64,000 nt of DNA from Simmondsia chinensis (GCA_018398585.1 JAGTTD010000003.1:5526637-5590636); one strand, 5' to 3'; shown: positions 45,886-58,640, counted from the first letter of the stretch. Program-made: numbers and translations. Notes: generated by a model from the letters alone, not told the origin.

Positions 45886-47270
45886 TTAGATTGTTGACAC
45901 GGGTGCAACAGACCACATGGTATCATCCGGTTTTGTTTTGCTTGATGGTCAAGTTAATACCGAGATTCGTCCTGTTGGACTACCAAATCGTACATGCTTG
46001 CCCGTTTCTCATGTCAGACATCCCAGGATCACGGATGATATTATTCTCGAGAATGTGTTACAAATTCCGGGTTTTCGTTGCAATTTGTTATTCGTAAGCA
46101 AATTGACGAGAGGTATAAATTGTGCATTAAATTTTTTCCCAAAATTTTGTGTCATATGGGACCTACCATCGAGGAAGCTGATTGGAGCGGGCAGAGAATG
46201 AGATGGGCTATACATGTTGGAGAGCCAAGCCGTTCCAAATTTTGCTCAAGTTGTAGGCGCTGCTAGTAAGGGTGTTTTATGGCATCGTCGGTTGCGATAT
46301 GTTCCGTTTAATAAGTTATCTAGTTTTTCCGATTTGGATATTGGTACTGTTTTTTATGATGTTTGTGATTCCTGCCATCAGGCTAAACAAACACGATTGC
46401 CTTTTCCCATTTATGTTAGTAGATCTGTCGCTTGTTTTGAGTTGTTTCATGTTGACACTTGGGGACCATACCGTACTTTATCAATGACAAGAGCTCATTT
46501 CATTCTCGCAATTGTTAATGATTTTAGTAGATGTACTTGGGTTTATTTGATGCGAGGCAAATCTTAGTCTCATAAAATTCTTATGGATTTTTGTGAATTG
46601 GTACAAACTCAGTACAATTTACGTGTTAAACAAGTTCAGAGTGATAATGGTGCGGAATTTCTCTTTGGGCTGTTACTTGATCTTTATGCAGGAAAAGGCA
46701 TTCAAGTACAGACTTCATCTAATGATACACCCCAACAAAATGGGCTGGTGGAAAGGAAACATCATCATCTCCTTGAAATAGCTCGAGTAATTAGGTTCGA
46801 GGCAAGGCTTCCTATCTAGTTTTGGGGAGAATGCGTATTGAAGGTGGCCTATCTAATCAATCTCATGCCTACCCCTCGCCTACAAAACAAGAGTCCCTAT
46901 GAAGTGCTACTCGGCAAAATTCCTTCGTATAAACATTTACGTGTTTTTGGTTCCTTGTGCTATGTTCGTAGTAAAGATCGCAGTAAGGATAAATTTGGTA
47001 GCTAGGCTGTTCGTGGAATTTTTATTGGTTATCCTCACGAAAAGATAGGTTATAAGGTGTATGATTTAGACAACAAAAGGATTGTGGTGTCTCGTGATGT
47101 GATTTTTTTTGAAAATGAATTTCCATATCTTGAAAGGAAAAAGGATAATGATACTCGTAATGATATTTTTAAGTTAATATGCTATGTTGCCAATGGAGAT
47201 TTGTTGCAAGTACGGGGGATGAGCCCCCTACGTGATTTAACAGCACGTCAAATGACAGTGCTGTAGTAAT
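45886..47270 (+). pseudogene. Copia A protease and integrase
   Basis: The protease motif DTGATDHM lies at about 45896. Integrase follows with HRRLRY...CDSCHQAKQ (zinc-binding region), HVDTWGPY (first Asp), QSDNGAEF (second Asp) and QNGLVERKHHHLLEIAR (Glu). The post-core FGSLCYV and GIFIGYPHEKIGYKVYD blocks come next. TAG stops interrupt at about 46566, 46817 and 47003. All catalytic acids survive. Confidence 0.8.
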
Positions 47271-47522
47271 TGACTGAACACTGTTTGGTCAAACCAGTGA
47301 CCGATCAGTGTTCGGTCAGGGTAGTGAGGTGGAGTAAGTTCGGGTTGAGACCGGGAGGTCGAGTATATTTGTTCTATGCCTACAAAGTTCCAAGATTATA
47401 TGGTTGACGTTCCCTCTTCTATAACCCATCTTCGTGATACCCCTTCGTCAGCTAAGTTAGGTACGGTTTATCCTTTATCAAACCATGTGTCTAATGCGTG
47501 ATTTACTAACTCGCACTCTAAT

Positions 47523-49065
47523 TTGCTTCAAGCCACCACCTTTAGTGATGAGCCAAGAAATTTTGTTCAGGCGGCCGGGTCACCACATTGGAGACAGGCA
47601 ATGAAAAATGAGATTTCAGCATTAGAACAAAACAGGACTTGGACACTAGAGAAGTTGCCCCCGGGAAAACGTGCAATTGACTCAAAGCGGGTCTACAAGA
47701 TCAAATACAAATTCAATGGAAGTATAGAACGATATAGCGAGATTAGTTGCAAAACGTTATACCCAGGTAGAAGGAATCGATTATCATGATACTTTTGCTC
47801 CTGTTTCTAAACTAGTGATGGTTCATTGTGCACTTGCAGTTGCGGCAGCTAGAAATTGGATAATACATCTGTTAGATGTAAATAATGTCATTTTCCATGG
47901 AGATTTAGATGAAGAGGTTTATATGAAATTGCCTCAAGGTTTTGAAAGAAAGCATGCGGGTAAGGTCTGTCATCTTTGTAAGTCACTTTATGGACTTATA
48001 CTGGCCTCTCGTAACTAGAATAAAAAATTCATGAATTTTCTTGTTGGTATGGGTTTTACGCAATCTAACTCGGATTATTCGTTGTTCATCTTTAGAAAGA
48101 GAGCGTTGCATACCGCAATTTTAGTATATGTTGATGATATGGTTATTACTGGAAGTAAATTGAGTCACATTGAGGAGGTAAAATCTAGATTAAATGTCGA
48201 GTTTGGCATTAAAATCTAGGTCCCGTTAAATATTTTCTTGGAATAGAAGTGGCACGGTCTAAGAGTAGTTTGGCCTTGAATCAACGAAAATAAGCACTTG
48301 ATATTCTCTGAAACTGGTCTTCGAGGAGCTAAACCTGTTTCTACTTCAATTGTTTAGATCTATCAGCTATGTTATGAGATAGGGGATCCAATTGAAGATC
48401 AAGGGCAATATAGACGGCTTATAGGGAAGCTTCTTTATCTTTCAATTACTCGTCCTGACATATGTTATGCAGTGCATATACTCAGCCAATTAATGCATAA
48501 TCTGCGGGTACCGCATTTGGAAGCAACTTTTCGTATCTTCCGGTATATAAAAGGGACACCGACTCAGGGAATTTTTCTTCCGCACAACTCTGATTTTAAC
48601 CTTCATGCCTATTGTGACACTGACTGGGCAGGTTTTCCTACTACTAGACGTTCCATACAGGGTTCGTTGTTTTTCTTGGAGAAGCTCCTATTTCTTGGCG
48701 ATCTAAGAAACAGTCTGCCGTTTCTCGGTCCTCGGCAGAAGCAGAATATCATGCCATGGCCACTGTTACTAGCAAGTTGGTTTGGTTAAGATGTTTGTTA
48801 GTTGATCTTGCGGTCAATGTGAAGGAACCAGCTATTTTATTCTGTGATAACTAAACTGCCCTTCAAATAGCATCCAACCCAGTTTTTCACGAACACATGA
48901 AGCATATAGCGATTGATTGTCATTTCATTTGGGAGAAATTATTAGCAAAGGAAATATTGACTTCATTTGTGCGCTCTTCAGAACACGTGGCTGACATCTT
49001 TACTAAAGCGCTTGGCTCACCATTATTTTTTCATTTCTTCGCAAGTTGGGAATTATAAATTTAAT
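47523..49065 (+). pseudogene. Copia A reverse transcriptase and RNase H
   Basis: RT begins EPRNFVQAAGSPHWRQAM ... TWTLEKLPPGKRAI. It continues through [19 protein letters not shown] and [18 protein letters not shown], and reaches the catalytic ILVYVDDMVITGS at about 48118. RNase H follows with AYCDTDWAGFPTTRRSI, the DN-stop-TALQIASN block and SEHVADIFTKAL near the end. Several stops and at least two frame changes are present. Confidence 0.8.
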
Positions 49066-49084
49066 GCTTCAACTTGAGAGGGAG

Positions 49085-49400
49085 TGTTGAAAATATAATC
49101 TTCTCATATTTTATTTGTTCATTTAATTTATGTCTTTGACCAAGATATACATGTAAATACTTGATTTACTTGCCTTATAACTGTACATTTAGGATGATTT
49201 GGGGGTTTTTTATTCTTTGCCTTTATGTTATGTAATTATTTGCTGAAGATTCTTTCCTTGTAAGTGTAAGGTTACTTTTTTGGGTTTTTCCTTTATATTA
49301 ATTGTGAGTATGATTAGAGAATAAAATCATCAATTTCTGTTCAAATTTTTCTAAGTGTTTATTCTTATTTTAGTGTTTTATGTATATATATGCTATAACA
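49085..49400 (+). repeat. Copia A 3' LTR
   Basis: Starts TGTTGAAAATATAATC at 49085. It shares ACCAAGATATACATGTAAAT and the rest with the 5' LTR. The exact end (49386-49400) is uncertain because the terminal TA-rich bases differ from the other LTR. Confidence 0.8.
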
Positions 49401-49529
49401 ACTCCCTATATATAATGTATAATAATGACAATTGTATGGAGTTGACACAAACAATTTATAATTCATAAATATGCAAGTGCCTAAGGGCGGGACTCTGTTG
49501 ATTCCCTTATATAAATATTCTTGATTTTT

Positions 49530-50290
49530 CGTTCCTATGTAAACTAACTATGAAATTGATTAAAGATCAAGACGTGAAACCTGGGTGATTACTGGGTCCA
49601 AAATGCAGCATTTCACTTGTTTAAACTAGTAAAGGAATTTTCGTAAATAAGTTGAACAATAGGGGTGTTTTGGTTTCGAAAATGGGTTTTTTGCGCTTTT
49701 AGTAAATTACCTTCTGCCCTTGTACATCCGGCGTTACTATGCATTTTCTACTACCCTATCTCCAGCTTTCCTACTTGTGCCTTTGAAGCATGCCCTAGAA
49801 ACTTGCCAGAGGCGCCCCTCCGTCTGTCATCCAATGGTGTTGAGTGTGCAATGAGTCTTTATCTTAGGTGCCTAGATTATGTTTATTTGGGTGATTGTAA
49901 ACTGTTTATTATTACTTTAAGCACGGCCTAGATTTGGCCTTCGTTGGTAGCACACGGATTGAGGTTTGCATTAAATAGGCTTGGGTTTTCTAGCATTGTA
50001 CCCTTTTTTTTCTCTCCTCTTTCAAACGTTTTGGACAGTGTGACAGGGTTCTTGTGCTGCTTCCCTGCCTTTGCTAGATTCGTGATGACTTTGGCCTTCT
50101 TGAAGGAAATCAAGGTGCTCTTGATGGCATCAATGGTGGTTCTTTTTGCTAGAATCTGGTCTAACCTTCTGTAGTATTACATAGGGTTTCAGTCTTAGAA
50201 GCTTTTTGTAAAGAAAAAGTTTGTAATTCGTAGCCTAAGTTTGATTTGGGTTATAAATTGCAATTAATTTTGGTTTGCAATAAATGGAAG
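49530..50290 (+). repeat. Copia B left LTR (approximate limits)
   Basis: Shares GGGTGTTTTGG, CATCCAATGGTGTTGAGTGT, CACGGCCTAGATTTGGCCTT and AATCAAGGTGCTCTTGATGG-type blocks with 62.1-62.8 kb, in the same order and orientation. Confidence 0.7.
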
Positions 50291-50399
50291 ACATAAAATC
50301 ACTTTAACATAGGTTAGCTAGGCCCTTAGGAGTAAAATAGTTGGACTTAAGAGGGATGGGAAGTACTAAAACAACAACAGTAGTGGGGAGGACCCTACT

Positions 50400-51529
50400 G
50401 TGAGAGTTAGGACAAAAAATAAAGACAACAATAGGAATAGGAAAAGATCCAAAAGCAAACACCATTCTGCATCTAAGGAAAAGAAGAATATATCAAACAT
50501 AAAATGTTTTGGATGCAATAAGTTAGATCATATTAAGAGATACTATCTTGAGAAGAATAAGTCCCAAGGTTCTGATGACAATGTGGCTTCATGTGATGCT
50601 AATTTTGAAGTGTTGACTGTATCATTAGCTTTATGTGTTGTTAATACTACCTCTATTGATTATGATCATGCTAGAATATTACATGTCAGATCTAATGACA
50701 ATGCACATGAGTGGGTCTTAGATTGAGGCTGTAGCTTCCACATGACCACAAATAGTTCAAATTTTGTGAATTGCATACCAATGAAATGAGGGGAAGGTGT
50801 TATTCGGGAACAATCATGGATGTCAAGTAGTTGAGGTAGGCTTTGTCAAGATTCGATTGTCTAATAGAACTGTTTACACATTAGAAAATGTGAGACATGC
50901 ACCTGAACTGCCCAGAAAATTAATTTCAGTGGGATAGCTTGACCTAAATGAATTGACCTTTACAGCTAGTAAGGGAAACTAAAAATTATGAAGGGGCCGT
51001 AGTTGTAATAAAGGGAAAACCAAACTGTATGTCTTTAAAGATGAAATAGCTTCAGGACAATCTCATCTGCAACGAAACCAAACCCAACAAACTTGTGGCA
51101 TAAATGATTACATCATATATCAGAAAGAGGACTAAATGAGTTGTGAAAGCATGGTTTGTTGTGTGGTCATTTGTTTCTAAGTTGGATTTTTGTGAGTTGT
51201 GTATTTTTTGCAAACAACATAGATTGGAATTTGAACATGTGATAAGAGGCGCCTTACAATATGCTCATTATGATCTTTTGGAACCTTGTAGAGTCACTAC
51301 TTCAGGAGGGGCATCATACTTTCTATCTATTGTTGATGATTACTCACGTAAAGTATTGGTGTTTTTAATGAAAATAAAAGATGATTGTTTTCCAACATTT
51401 AAAAGATGGAAAAACTTTGTCAAAAACCAAATTGAACGAAAAATCAAAGTTTTAAGAACATACAATGGATTAGAAAACATAAAAATTCAGAGTTTAATGA
51501 AATGTGTGCCAAAAAATGGGATAAAATGA
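50400..51529 (+). pseudogene. Copia B gag end, protease and integrase remnants
   Basis: The zinc knuckle CFGCNKLDHIKRYYLEK (about 50505) lacks the last cysteine, replaced by tyrosine. The protease region is WVLD-stop-GCSFHMTT. The pre-integrase/integrase zinc region includes LCIFCKQHRLEF, and the core has HYDLLEPCRVTTSGGASYFL...VDDYSRKVLVFLMK up to 51529. It is full of stops and frameshifts. Confidence 0.7.
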
Positions 51530-52176
51530 ATAACACTGTTAGGGGGACACCACAGCAAAACAGAGTAGATGAGCGAATGAGCTGAGCATTATTAGATAGA
51601 GTAAGATGTGTGCTATTTTCCACATGACTAAGTAAATACTTTTGGGGTGAAGCTATTAAGGCTAGCTGTTACCTAATTAATAGGACACCCTCAACAGGGA
51701 TAAACATTAAAACTCTAGAAGAAGTATGGTCAGGTCAACCAGCAGATTACTGTTTAATAAGTATATTCGACTATGTTGCCTGTGCTCATCAGTCTAAAGT
51801 CCAGCTTGAACCGAAAGCAGTAAAAGGTGTTTTCCTAGGCTATCCTAATAGTGTAAAGGGAACAAGAATAGGGATAAAAGAGGGAAATAGAACCAAGGTC
51901 ATAATCAATAGGGACATTACTTTTAGGGAGTCTAAAATGGCTTAACAAAAGAAGTTAGTAATGACCAAATCCATAAAAATAGAATATTTGATTCAGAAAT
52001 GTATGAGTTTGAATTAGACCCACCAGACCCTTTATATCAGAATAACCCAAAAGTGAAAAAGTAACTGAATCTGTTCAGGAGCCACTCAGTGCTGATAAGA
52101 GCATTGATGATGAAAATGTCCTAATGGAAAACAACCTAGACAACTACCAGTTGGCTATATATGAAGTAGAAGGGAT

Positions 52177-52744
52177 TAGACCAGACAATCAGGTCAGGTT
52201 GAGTCGGGTTTAGGTCAGATTAATGTCACATTGGGTTTGTCTCAGGCCGGGTCAAATTCAAGTTGGGTCAGACTTGGCCCAGATCATCCTCAGGTTTGAG
52301 TCGACCTCGGGTTGGGTCAATCTCGGGTAAGGTGGACATCATGTCGGATTAACCATGGGATGGGTCAACTTGAAGTGGGAATCCTTGGGCCAGGTCAGAT
52401 TTCAGGTTGACCAATCAAGTTATTTTGATAATATATTTATTCGATCTCAAAATTTATAACTAAAACTACAAAACACAATTACTATAATTAGCATTTTATT
52501 TTGATTCTATGATAGATCATATTTATATTTGGGTCATTTCAGGATATATGATGGGTCTGCTTTGGGTCTCAGATCATCATGGGACGGGTCATTTCGGGTT
52601 TTGGGTTAGGCCAGGTCGGGTCAAATTCGGATCAGTTCATTTTCGGGTTTGGGTCACAATAAATTGTGTTTTTTGAGTTGGGTTCGGGTCGGGTATCGGA
52701 TCAAATGGGCCGGGTCATCAGCTTAGGTCGCATTTTGCCAGCTC
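52177..52744. mobile_element. 568-bp GGGTCGGGT-rich insertion with 10-bp duplication
   Basis: TAGAAGGGAT occurs at 52167-52176 and 52745-52754, precisely at the edges of a segment that interrupts Copia B. The insert is dominated by words such as GGGTCA, GGTCGGGT and GGGTTTGGGTC around an AT-rich centre. No terminal inverted repeat or ORF was found. The duplication length fits Mutator-like or some other DNA elements, but the family is not identified. Confidence 0.65.
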
Positions 52745-52754
52745 TAGAAGGGAT

Positions 52755-53797
52755 ATTTGGCAACCTAACATTTTAGGCTATGCAGATTATATTACATATG
52801 CCTTAAACACTGTATTAGAGTATGCTGAATCTAAACCATTAACCTGTATGGAGGTTGGCAATAGCAAGCATTCAACAAATTGGTTGAATGCAATGACGGA
52901 ATGAAATCTCTAAGAAAGAATTAGTGCTGTACATTAGTACCTAAACATTAGGGTAAAAAGCTTGTGGGGTCAAAGTGGGTCTTTAAGGTTAAAGAGCCCA
53001 GTGCACTGCCAGAGAAATCGAGGTACAAGGCAAGGCTTATAGCCAAAGGGTTTACACAAAGAGAAGGAATTGGCTATAATGAGATTTTTTTTTAACAGTT
53101 GTTAAACACACGGTAAGGGTCCTAATGTCCTTAATAGGAAAGTATAACTCGAACCTAGAATAGATGGACGTAACCACAGCCTTCCTTCATTGGGAATTAG
53201 AGGAAGAAATATATATGGCCCGACCTGAGCATTTTCTAGAACAAGGGAAAGAAAACCAAGTTTGTTGGTTAAGGAAGCCCCTGTACGGATTGAAACAGTC
53301 CCTTAGGCAGTGTTTTCATCACTTTGACCATTTTGATAATTGAAAATGGCTTCACCAATTCAGTTCGTGATGTGTGTTTCTATGTGAAATGTGTTAAGAA
53401 AACTTCGTGATTTATCTGCTTATATATGTTGATGATATACTATTGGCAAGTAAAAGCAAGACAAATTAAGAAATTAAAAGATCTTCTCAAAAAGGATTTC
53501 AAGGTGAAAGATTTGGGAAAAGCAAAGAAAATTTTAGGAGTGGAAATAAGCGGAAACAGACATTTAAAAATAGTTCACTTATCTCAATAAAGTTATTTGG
53601 AAATTGTTGTAACATGATTCAACATGACAGAATGAAAACGGCCAAAGTTCCCATTTCTCCAAACCACAAATTTTTAACAGATTAAAGTCTCAAACTAACC
53701 TAGGACAAACTGTGATGTCCAAAATACCATATGCAAATGCCACAAGGTCTATTATGTATGCAGTGACTTGCACAAGACTAGGCCTAGACTACCCTAC
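52755..53797 (+). pseudogene. Copia B reverse transcriptase, N-terminal part
   Basis: RT begins near VGNSKHSTNWLNAM and runs through [24 protein letters not shown] and AFLHWELEEEIYMARPEHF. It then reaches LRKPLYGLKQSLRQCFHHFD and the palm region near 53425 (LICLYMLMIYYW-type frame, normally YVDD). It breaks off at 53797 in the segment before the RNase H, where the Athila-like element sits. Confidence 0.7.
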
Positions 53798-55406
53798 TAA
53801 TGCGTCTCGTATTTACGCATCTTTTAGTTAGTATTTAGTTATTTTACACCAATTTAATTATAGTTATTTACTCACTTTGGCAATTTTAATGTTTTATAGG
53901 TTCAAAGATTAAAGTCCCAAAAATTGTTAAATTTGGTGCAAATATGGCAAATTCAATGTGCAAGCAATTAATTCAAGTCAATCGGAGATTGGGATGAGAT
54001 CGTATGAGCTAAATCCGACCCAAAACTCGGGAACCTCAGCCCAAACGCAAGGCCCATGTTCATGAGACCTGTGTAGCTCATCAGGCCCATTGTTGCCACA
54101 CAGCCTGCCGCCGCAGGCCTAGCAGAGCTTCGCACGCTACAGTGCCACCGGCAGCACCTCAGACTCGTACATCACCAGCCACCGGCCCAGATTGTCCGGC
54201 CCATATACAGCCCAGCGTAGGCTCAGCATCGTCCTCTCTGGCCCGTCAACCACCAACAGATCCATCCCCTTTAAGCCCAGCAGTCCCAGCTCAGGCCCAT
54301 CTTCACTGTTTAGACCGCCAGCGCCTGGTCGACCTACGTACAGCTCAAGCACCGACCCATCATCAACCTTAGGACCAATGTCACCGTCTTCTCCAAGCCT
54401 AGCTCCACCACCACCGGCCTAACACACGCAACAGCACGGCCCAGCTCTCCACGTAGGGTTTCGTCATCGATTATAAAGGGAGGAAGAGGAGGAGTGGGTG
54501 CTCTATTTTGGAATTCACCATAGCAACTCTCCCTCTGAATTTCTTTCTCTCTTCCTCTCAATTGCTTTTTCTTTTTTCTTTTTCGTTAAATTGGAACGGA
54601 ACGAAATTAGCATAGAGATCAACATGAGTTCATTCATCTCCTCCTTTACCGATTCATTCTTGATGGAGAGCTAACTTTCTTTCTAGGGTTAGATGAAGTG
54701 TTAGCCTTTTTAACATTTGTATTACTTTTAATTTCGGGTTAATTTGGTTGTTACATAAATTGCTTGATTGTGAGAAATACTATGGAGTATTGTGCTTCTA
54801 TTGTTTATTCAATTGAGATGATTATTGAGTTTATAACCTTTAGTCATTTATGTTGATATTTATAAATTAATTCTTTGTACTTGCAGCCTTAGGATTAATT
54901 AATCAAGTAATAGTATTCAACGAATTATTAATTAAAGCCTATCTTTCCTATGCTTTAGTTAGATAGGGTTAATACGTGACAATTAACAATACATTAAGTA
55001 GAGTCTATCTTCCCTATGCTTTAGTCAGATGGGGTCAATACACGATGCTAACAACATCACCTTAGTAGGTTGAAGCTTGTAGCCTAAATTACTACCCGTG
55101 TGACAATTAATAACCCCAAGTTAAGAGTTAACGCAAAAATAATTGGCTAGTGATAGATTTGAAACCCTAGGTTTCAATTTAATACACTTTTTCGATTAGA
55201 GTTAGATTATTTTAGTTCAATTGTTGTTTCCTAGATTAATTAACACAAAAACCTCTCAATTTTATTCTAATCAATTTAGGTCATAGAATAATTTAACGTG
55301 CTCTTAATCCCTGTAGTTTGACACCTCTCGCCTTGCACTTTAATTTAGATGTGTTGAGTAGATAGGGTTAGATATTAAGTTTTGATAGATGGAGAAAAAC
55401 ACATCA
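53798..55406 (+). repeat. Athila-like 5' LTR
   Basis: 1609 bp. Its first bases TAATGCG are a mutated TGATGTG, and it ends CACATCA. A TATA-like GATTATAAAGGG lies at about 54469. A GC-rich block with many GCCCA words (54.0-54.45 kb) precedes it. It aligns with the other LTR throughout. Confidence 0.85.
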
Positions 55407-55840
55407 AGATTTTGGTGTCGTTGTCGGGGACTAGGCAGTGTTCGTGGTTTTATTTTTGTGATTTTCTTTGGTTTTTAATTTTCTTTAATTGTTTTTAATT
55501 GTTATTGTCTCTTTCTTTAAAAATTAAAAAATAAAAAAAATATTTTCTTTACTTTTCTTTAAAAAAAAGTTTATTTGTTTATATTTATTTATTCATTTTA
55601 AAGCATTATTTATCTTGTGATTTTGGTGCATTGGTAGATTTTAGGATAGTTTATTATTATTTTTTTATTTTTCTTTATAAGTGTTTGTTTTGCTAGTTTT
55701 GGTTTTTAGTTTTACTTATGTCTTGTGGTTGTTTGCTCATGCACGGCCATTGTTCTTTGTCTCTTGACCTTAATAGATTCGAACCGGAAATTGAAAGGAC
55801 CTTAAGAGAGTTTAGAGCTTAACACCAAGCACAAACTGCA

Positions 55841-57050
55841 ATGGCCAATGAACAACAACCACGTCCACTTATAGAGTGTTTTGCACCCACCATATACACC
55901 TCTCCTTCATGCATTAGGTTGCCGCCTGTAGCCCATCAGTTCGAGCTTAAGTCACATACCATACAAATGCTTCCTTCATTCCATGACTTAAGTAATGAGA
56001 ACCCGTACACACATTTGGACAGTTTCATGGAGGTTTGCTCAACCTTTAGGGTTCCTAACATTTGTGATGACGCCATCTTACTTCGCCTTTTTCCTTTCTC
56101 TTTGAAGGATAAGGCTAAGTATTGGTTAGGCACCTTACCTAGTGGGACGATTAGTACTTGGACTCAAATGCAACAAGAATTTCTGAAGAAATTCTATTCC
56201 ATTAGTAAGACTAAAACTGCTAGGAGAGACATTAACGCTTCGCACAACTTCATAGTGAAGAGTTTCATGAGAGTTAATATAGGTTTAGGGAGTTACCAAG
56301 AGCTTGTCCACATCATTCTATCCTTAAATGGACACTAGTCTAGAATTTTTATTATGGGTTGAATGAAAAGGGTCAACAAACTGTTGATGCCTCTTGTGGT
56401 GGTCAGTTCCTTAGGAAGAATGAGGATGAGGCGAGGGAATTGTTTGAACATTTGAATGAGAACTCACAACAGAATGCCGTACGTGCACGTTTAAATGCTG
56501 CTAGGTTAAACAGAGGAGAAGTACATGAAATTGCTCACACTTCCATTTTAGATAAAAAAGTAGACTCTCTTATCTTTTCTGTGGAGCAACTTACTTCTTT
56601 ATTTAAGATGACATTGACTCCCTCTACTATGCCTAATGTTTCTAATATTCAAAACATGCATAGTGTTTGTTCTTCATGCTCTAGTGCCTCTCATTCTACA
56701 CAAGATTGCCCCACTACTTCATCTTTTGTTGAGTGGTTGGAGGAATAAGTTAATGCAGCCCAAGGATTCTTGAGGAAAGATCCGTACTAGAACACATACA
56801 ATCCAGGCTGGAGAAACCATCCAAACTTCTCCTGGAGGCAAGGAGGAAAAGGACAATTCGCGCCACAACAACAAAATCCACGACCTCAGCAATCTGGTAA
56901 AACACAACCTCTCGGTTTTCAACCGCAAGGGTATGCTTCTAACTACTCTCAACCTTCTAATAGCTCCAATTCGGATTTTGAAGAGAAGGTCTTGAGTGCG
57001 CTGAAAGGTTTGGAAGCTAATTCCCAACTCCTCCACTCCCATATATAATC
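55841..57050 (+). pseudogene. Athila-like gag
   Basis: Begins at ATG 55841 (MANEQQPRPLIECFAPT) with the capsid-like block HLDSFMEVCSTFRVP ... LRLFPFSLKDKAKYWLGTLP. After a stop at 56338 and frame changes it continues with FYYGLNEKGQQTVDASCGG-like sequence (56359 onward) and QDCPTTSSFVEW. It also carries the family-typical NPGWRNHPNFSW (about 56806). Several stops are present. This order and motif set is typical of Athila/Tat gag. Confidence 0.8.
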
Positions 57051-57093
57051 GATCTCAAAGCTAGAAACCCAAATAGGTCAACTAGCTAATACT

Positions 57094-57835
57094 TTGAGTA
57101 GGAGAGATGAGAGAAGACTCCCTAGCCAAACCGTAGAAAACCCTAGGAATTGTGTAAGGCTAGACAACTATCCTCCCCATCAAGAACAAGCAAAGTCCAT
57201 TACAGTTTTAAAAAGAGGGAAGGAGGTTGACAATGGGGTAAGTGCTAGGAGTGAAGCACCCATAAGCAATGAGGGAGAAGAGAAGAGCAAGGAAAGAGAG
57301 AAGGAGACTGATGAGGTCACACGCCCTTCTCTTATTCTTAAAACCTCTGATCTTCCTTCCTCATATGTAAGTAGAGTGCCCTTCCCCCAAGCTTTAGTTG
57401 CACCACATCCAAATGGAAAGGACAATAAATGGGAAGATATTCTGGAGACATTTAGGCAAGTAAAGTTAAACATTCCTCTTCTTGACACAATTAAATAGAT
57501 CCCGACCTATGCAAAGTTCATTAAGGACTTACTAAACCAAAAGAGGCGATCTAGAGCACATCTGCCTAAAAAAATATTTTTAGTCGAGCAAGTGAGCTCT
57601 ATTCTAAAGTGTGACACTCCAATTAAGTACAAAGACCCTGTTGTCCCCACCATCTCTTGTTCACTTGGAGACTACTCGATTGATAAAGCTTTACTGGACT
57701 TAGGAGCGAGTGCTAACATTATTCCTTATTCGGTTTATGAGGACTTAGGCTTAGAAGAGTTGCAACCCACCACAGTGACCTTGTAGTTAGTGGATAGATC
57801 AACTAGGATCTCGTGTGGTGAGATTACTAACGTAC
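57094..57835 (+). pseudogene. Athila-like protease region
   Basis: Reads a charged linker and then VPFPQALVAPHPNGKDNKWEDI-type sequence. It continues to the protease core IDKALLDLGASANIIPYSVY (about 57680), where DLGAS replaces the usual D-T/S-G-A, and on to LGLEELQPTTVTL before a TAG. A TAG also lies at 57498. It is probably inactive. Confidence 0.7.
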
Positions 57836-58149
57836 TAGAGTGAAGGTAGACAAAGCCATATTTCCTGCTGATTTTCTTGTACTTGATATAGAGCCTTCTA
57901 GTCATTCGAAAAACCATATCCCTATCATTTTATGCTGGCTTTTCTTAGCGATGGCCAATGCCACAATTAACTGTAGATCTGGGGTAATGGATGTTAGCTT
58001 TGCAAACATAACTATTAGGTTAACTATTTTTAAGGCTTCAATGTCACCCACTAGTGCGGATAAGTCGGAGTGTTTCTGTGTAGATGTTGTTGATGATTTG
58101 GTGGACCAAACACTCACCTCGACTTTAGTTCGTGACCTCCTTGATGAGA

Positions 58150-58640
58150 ATGCAAAACCTTCTAAAGAGATGCAACGAAGGTTGAACCCTAACATTAAAG
58201 AAGTTTTGGGTTGGGAGAAGAATCACGAGGTTAAGATTCATGAGGGAATTGTACTAGGTCATATGTTGTCTAAGGAGGGTATTGGGGTTGATAAGGCTAA
58301 GATAGATTTGAATGCTAACTCGTCCCCTTCCTCAAATATGAAGCAAGTTAGAGCCCTTCTAGGTCAAGCAAGTTTTGACGAAAGTTTCCTTAAGGACTAT
58401 GGGCAGTTAGCCAGACCATTAACTACTTTGCTATCTAAGGATATATCAGTTGAGCTCGACAAGTCTTGGTTAGGAGCTTTTCAAAAGCTACAGTCTATGC
58501 TTGTCGCTGGCCCCAGTAGGCGTCCACCCAACTATTCTCTCCTCCTGAAATCATGTGCGACACTTCTGATTTTGCTGTAGATGTTGTCTTAGGTGAGCTC
58601 AATGAAGTTGCTTCTTTGGTTTATATTACCTGATCTTCGC
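58150..58640 (+). pseudogene. Athila-like RT/RNase H remnant after internal deletion
   Basis: MQRRLNPNIKEVLGWEKN is joined directly to HEGIVLGHMLSKEGIGVDKAKID. That is, RT sequence just after the protease linker abuts the RT thumb, skipping the YxDD palm. RALLGQASF...FLKDYGQLARPLTTLL and a short RNase H start follow. The junction near 58230 marks the deletion. No integrase is found downstream. Confidence 0.75.

Larger units (their letters stand above)
44367..49400 (+). mobile_element. Copia retrotransposon A, decayed
   Basis: Two LTRs (44367-44681 and 49085 to about 49400) flank gag, protease, integrase, RT and RNase H in Copia order. The primer site after the 5' LTR is TGTTATCAAAGCAGG (44682), a mutated tRNA-Met type. 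The 3' LTR is preceded by the purine tract ACTTGAGAGGGAG. The coding region contains many stops, mostly TAG where Copia proteins have Gln or Trp. The target duplication lies in TA-rich DNA and is ambiguous. Confidence 0.85.

Noticed and set aside
53798..53804. Athila-like LTR starting at TGCGTCTCG (53801)
   Set aside because: Comparison with the 3' LTR shows the first bases are TGATGTG. The left copy is mutated to TAATGCG, and using 53798 gives the CCTAC/CCTAT duplication.
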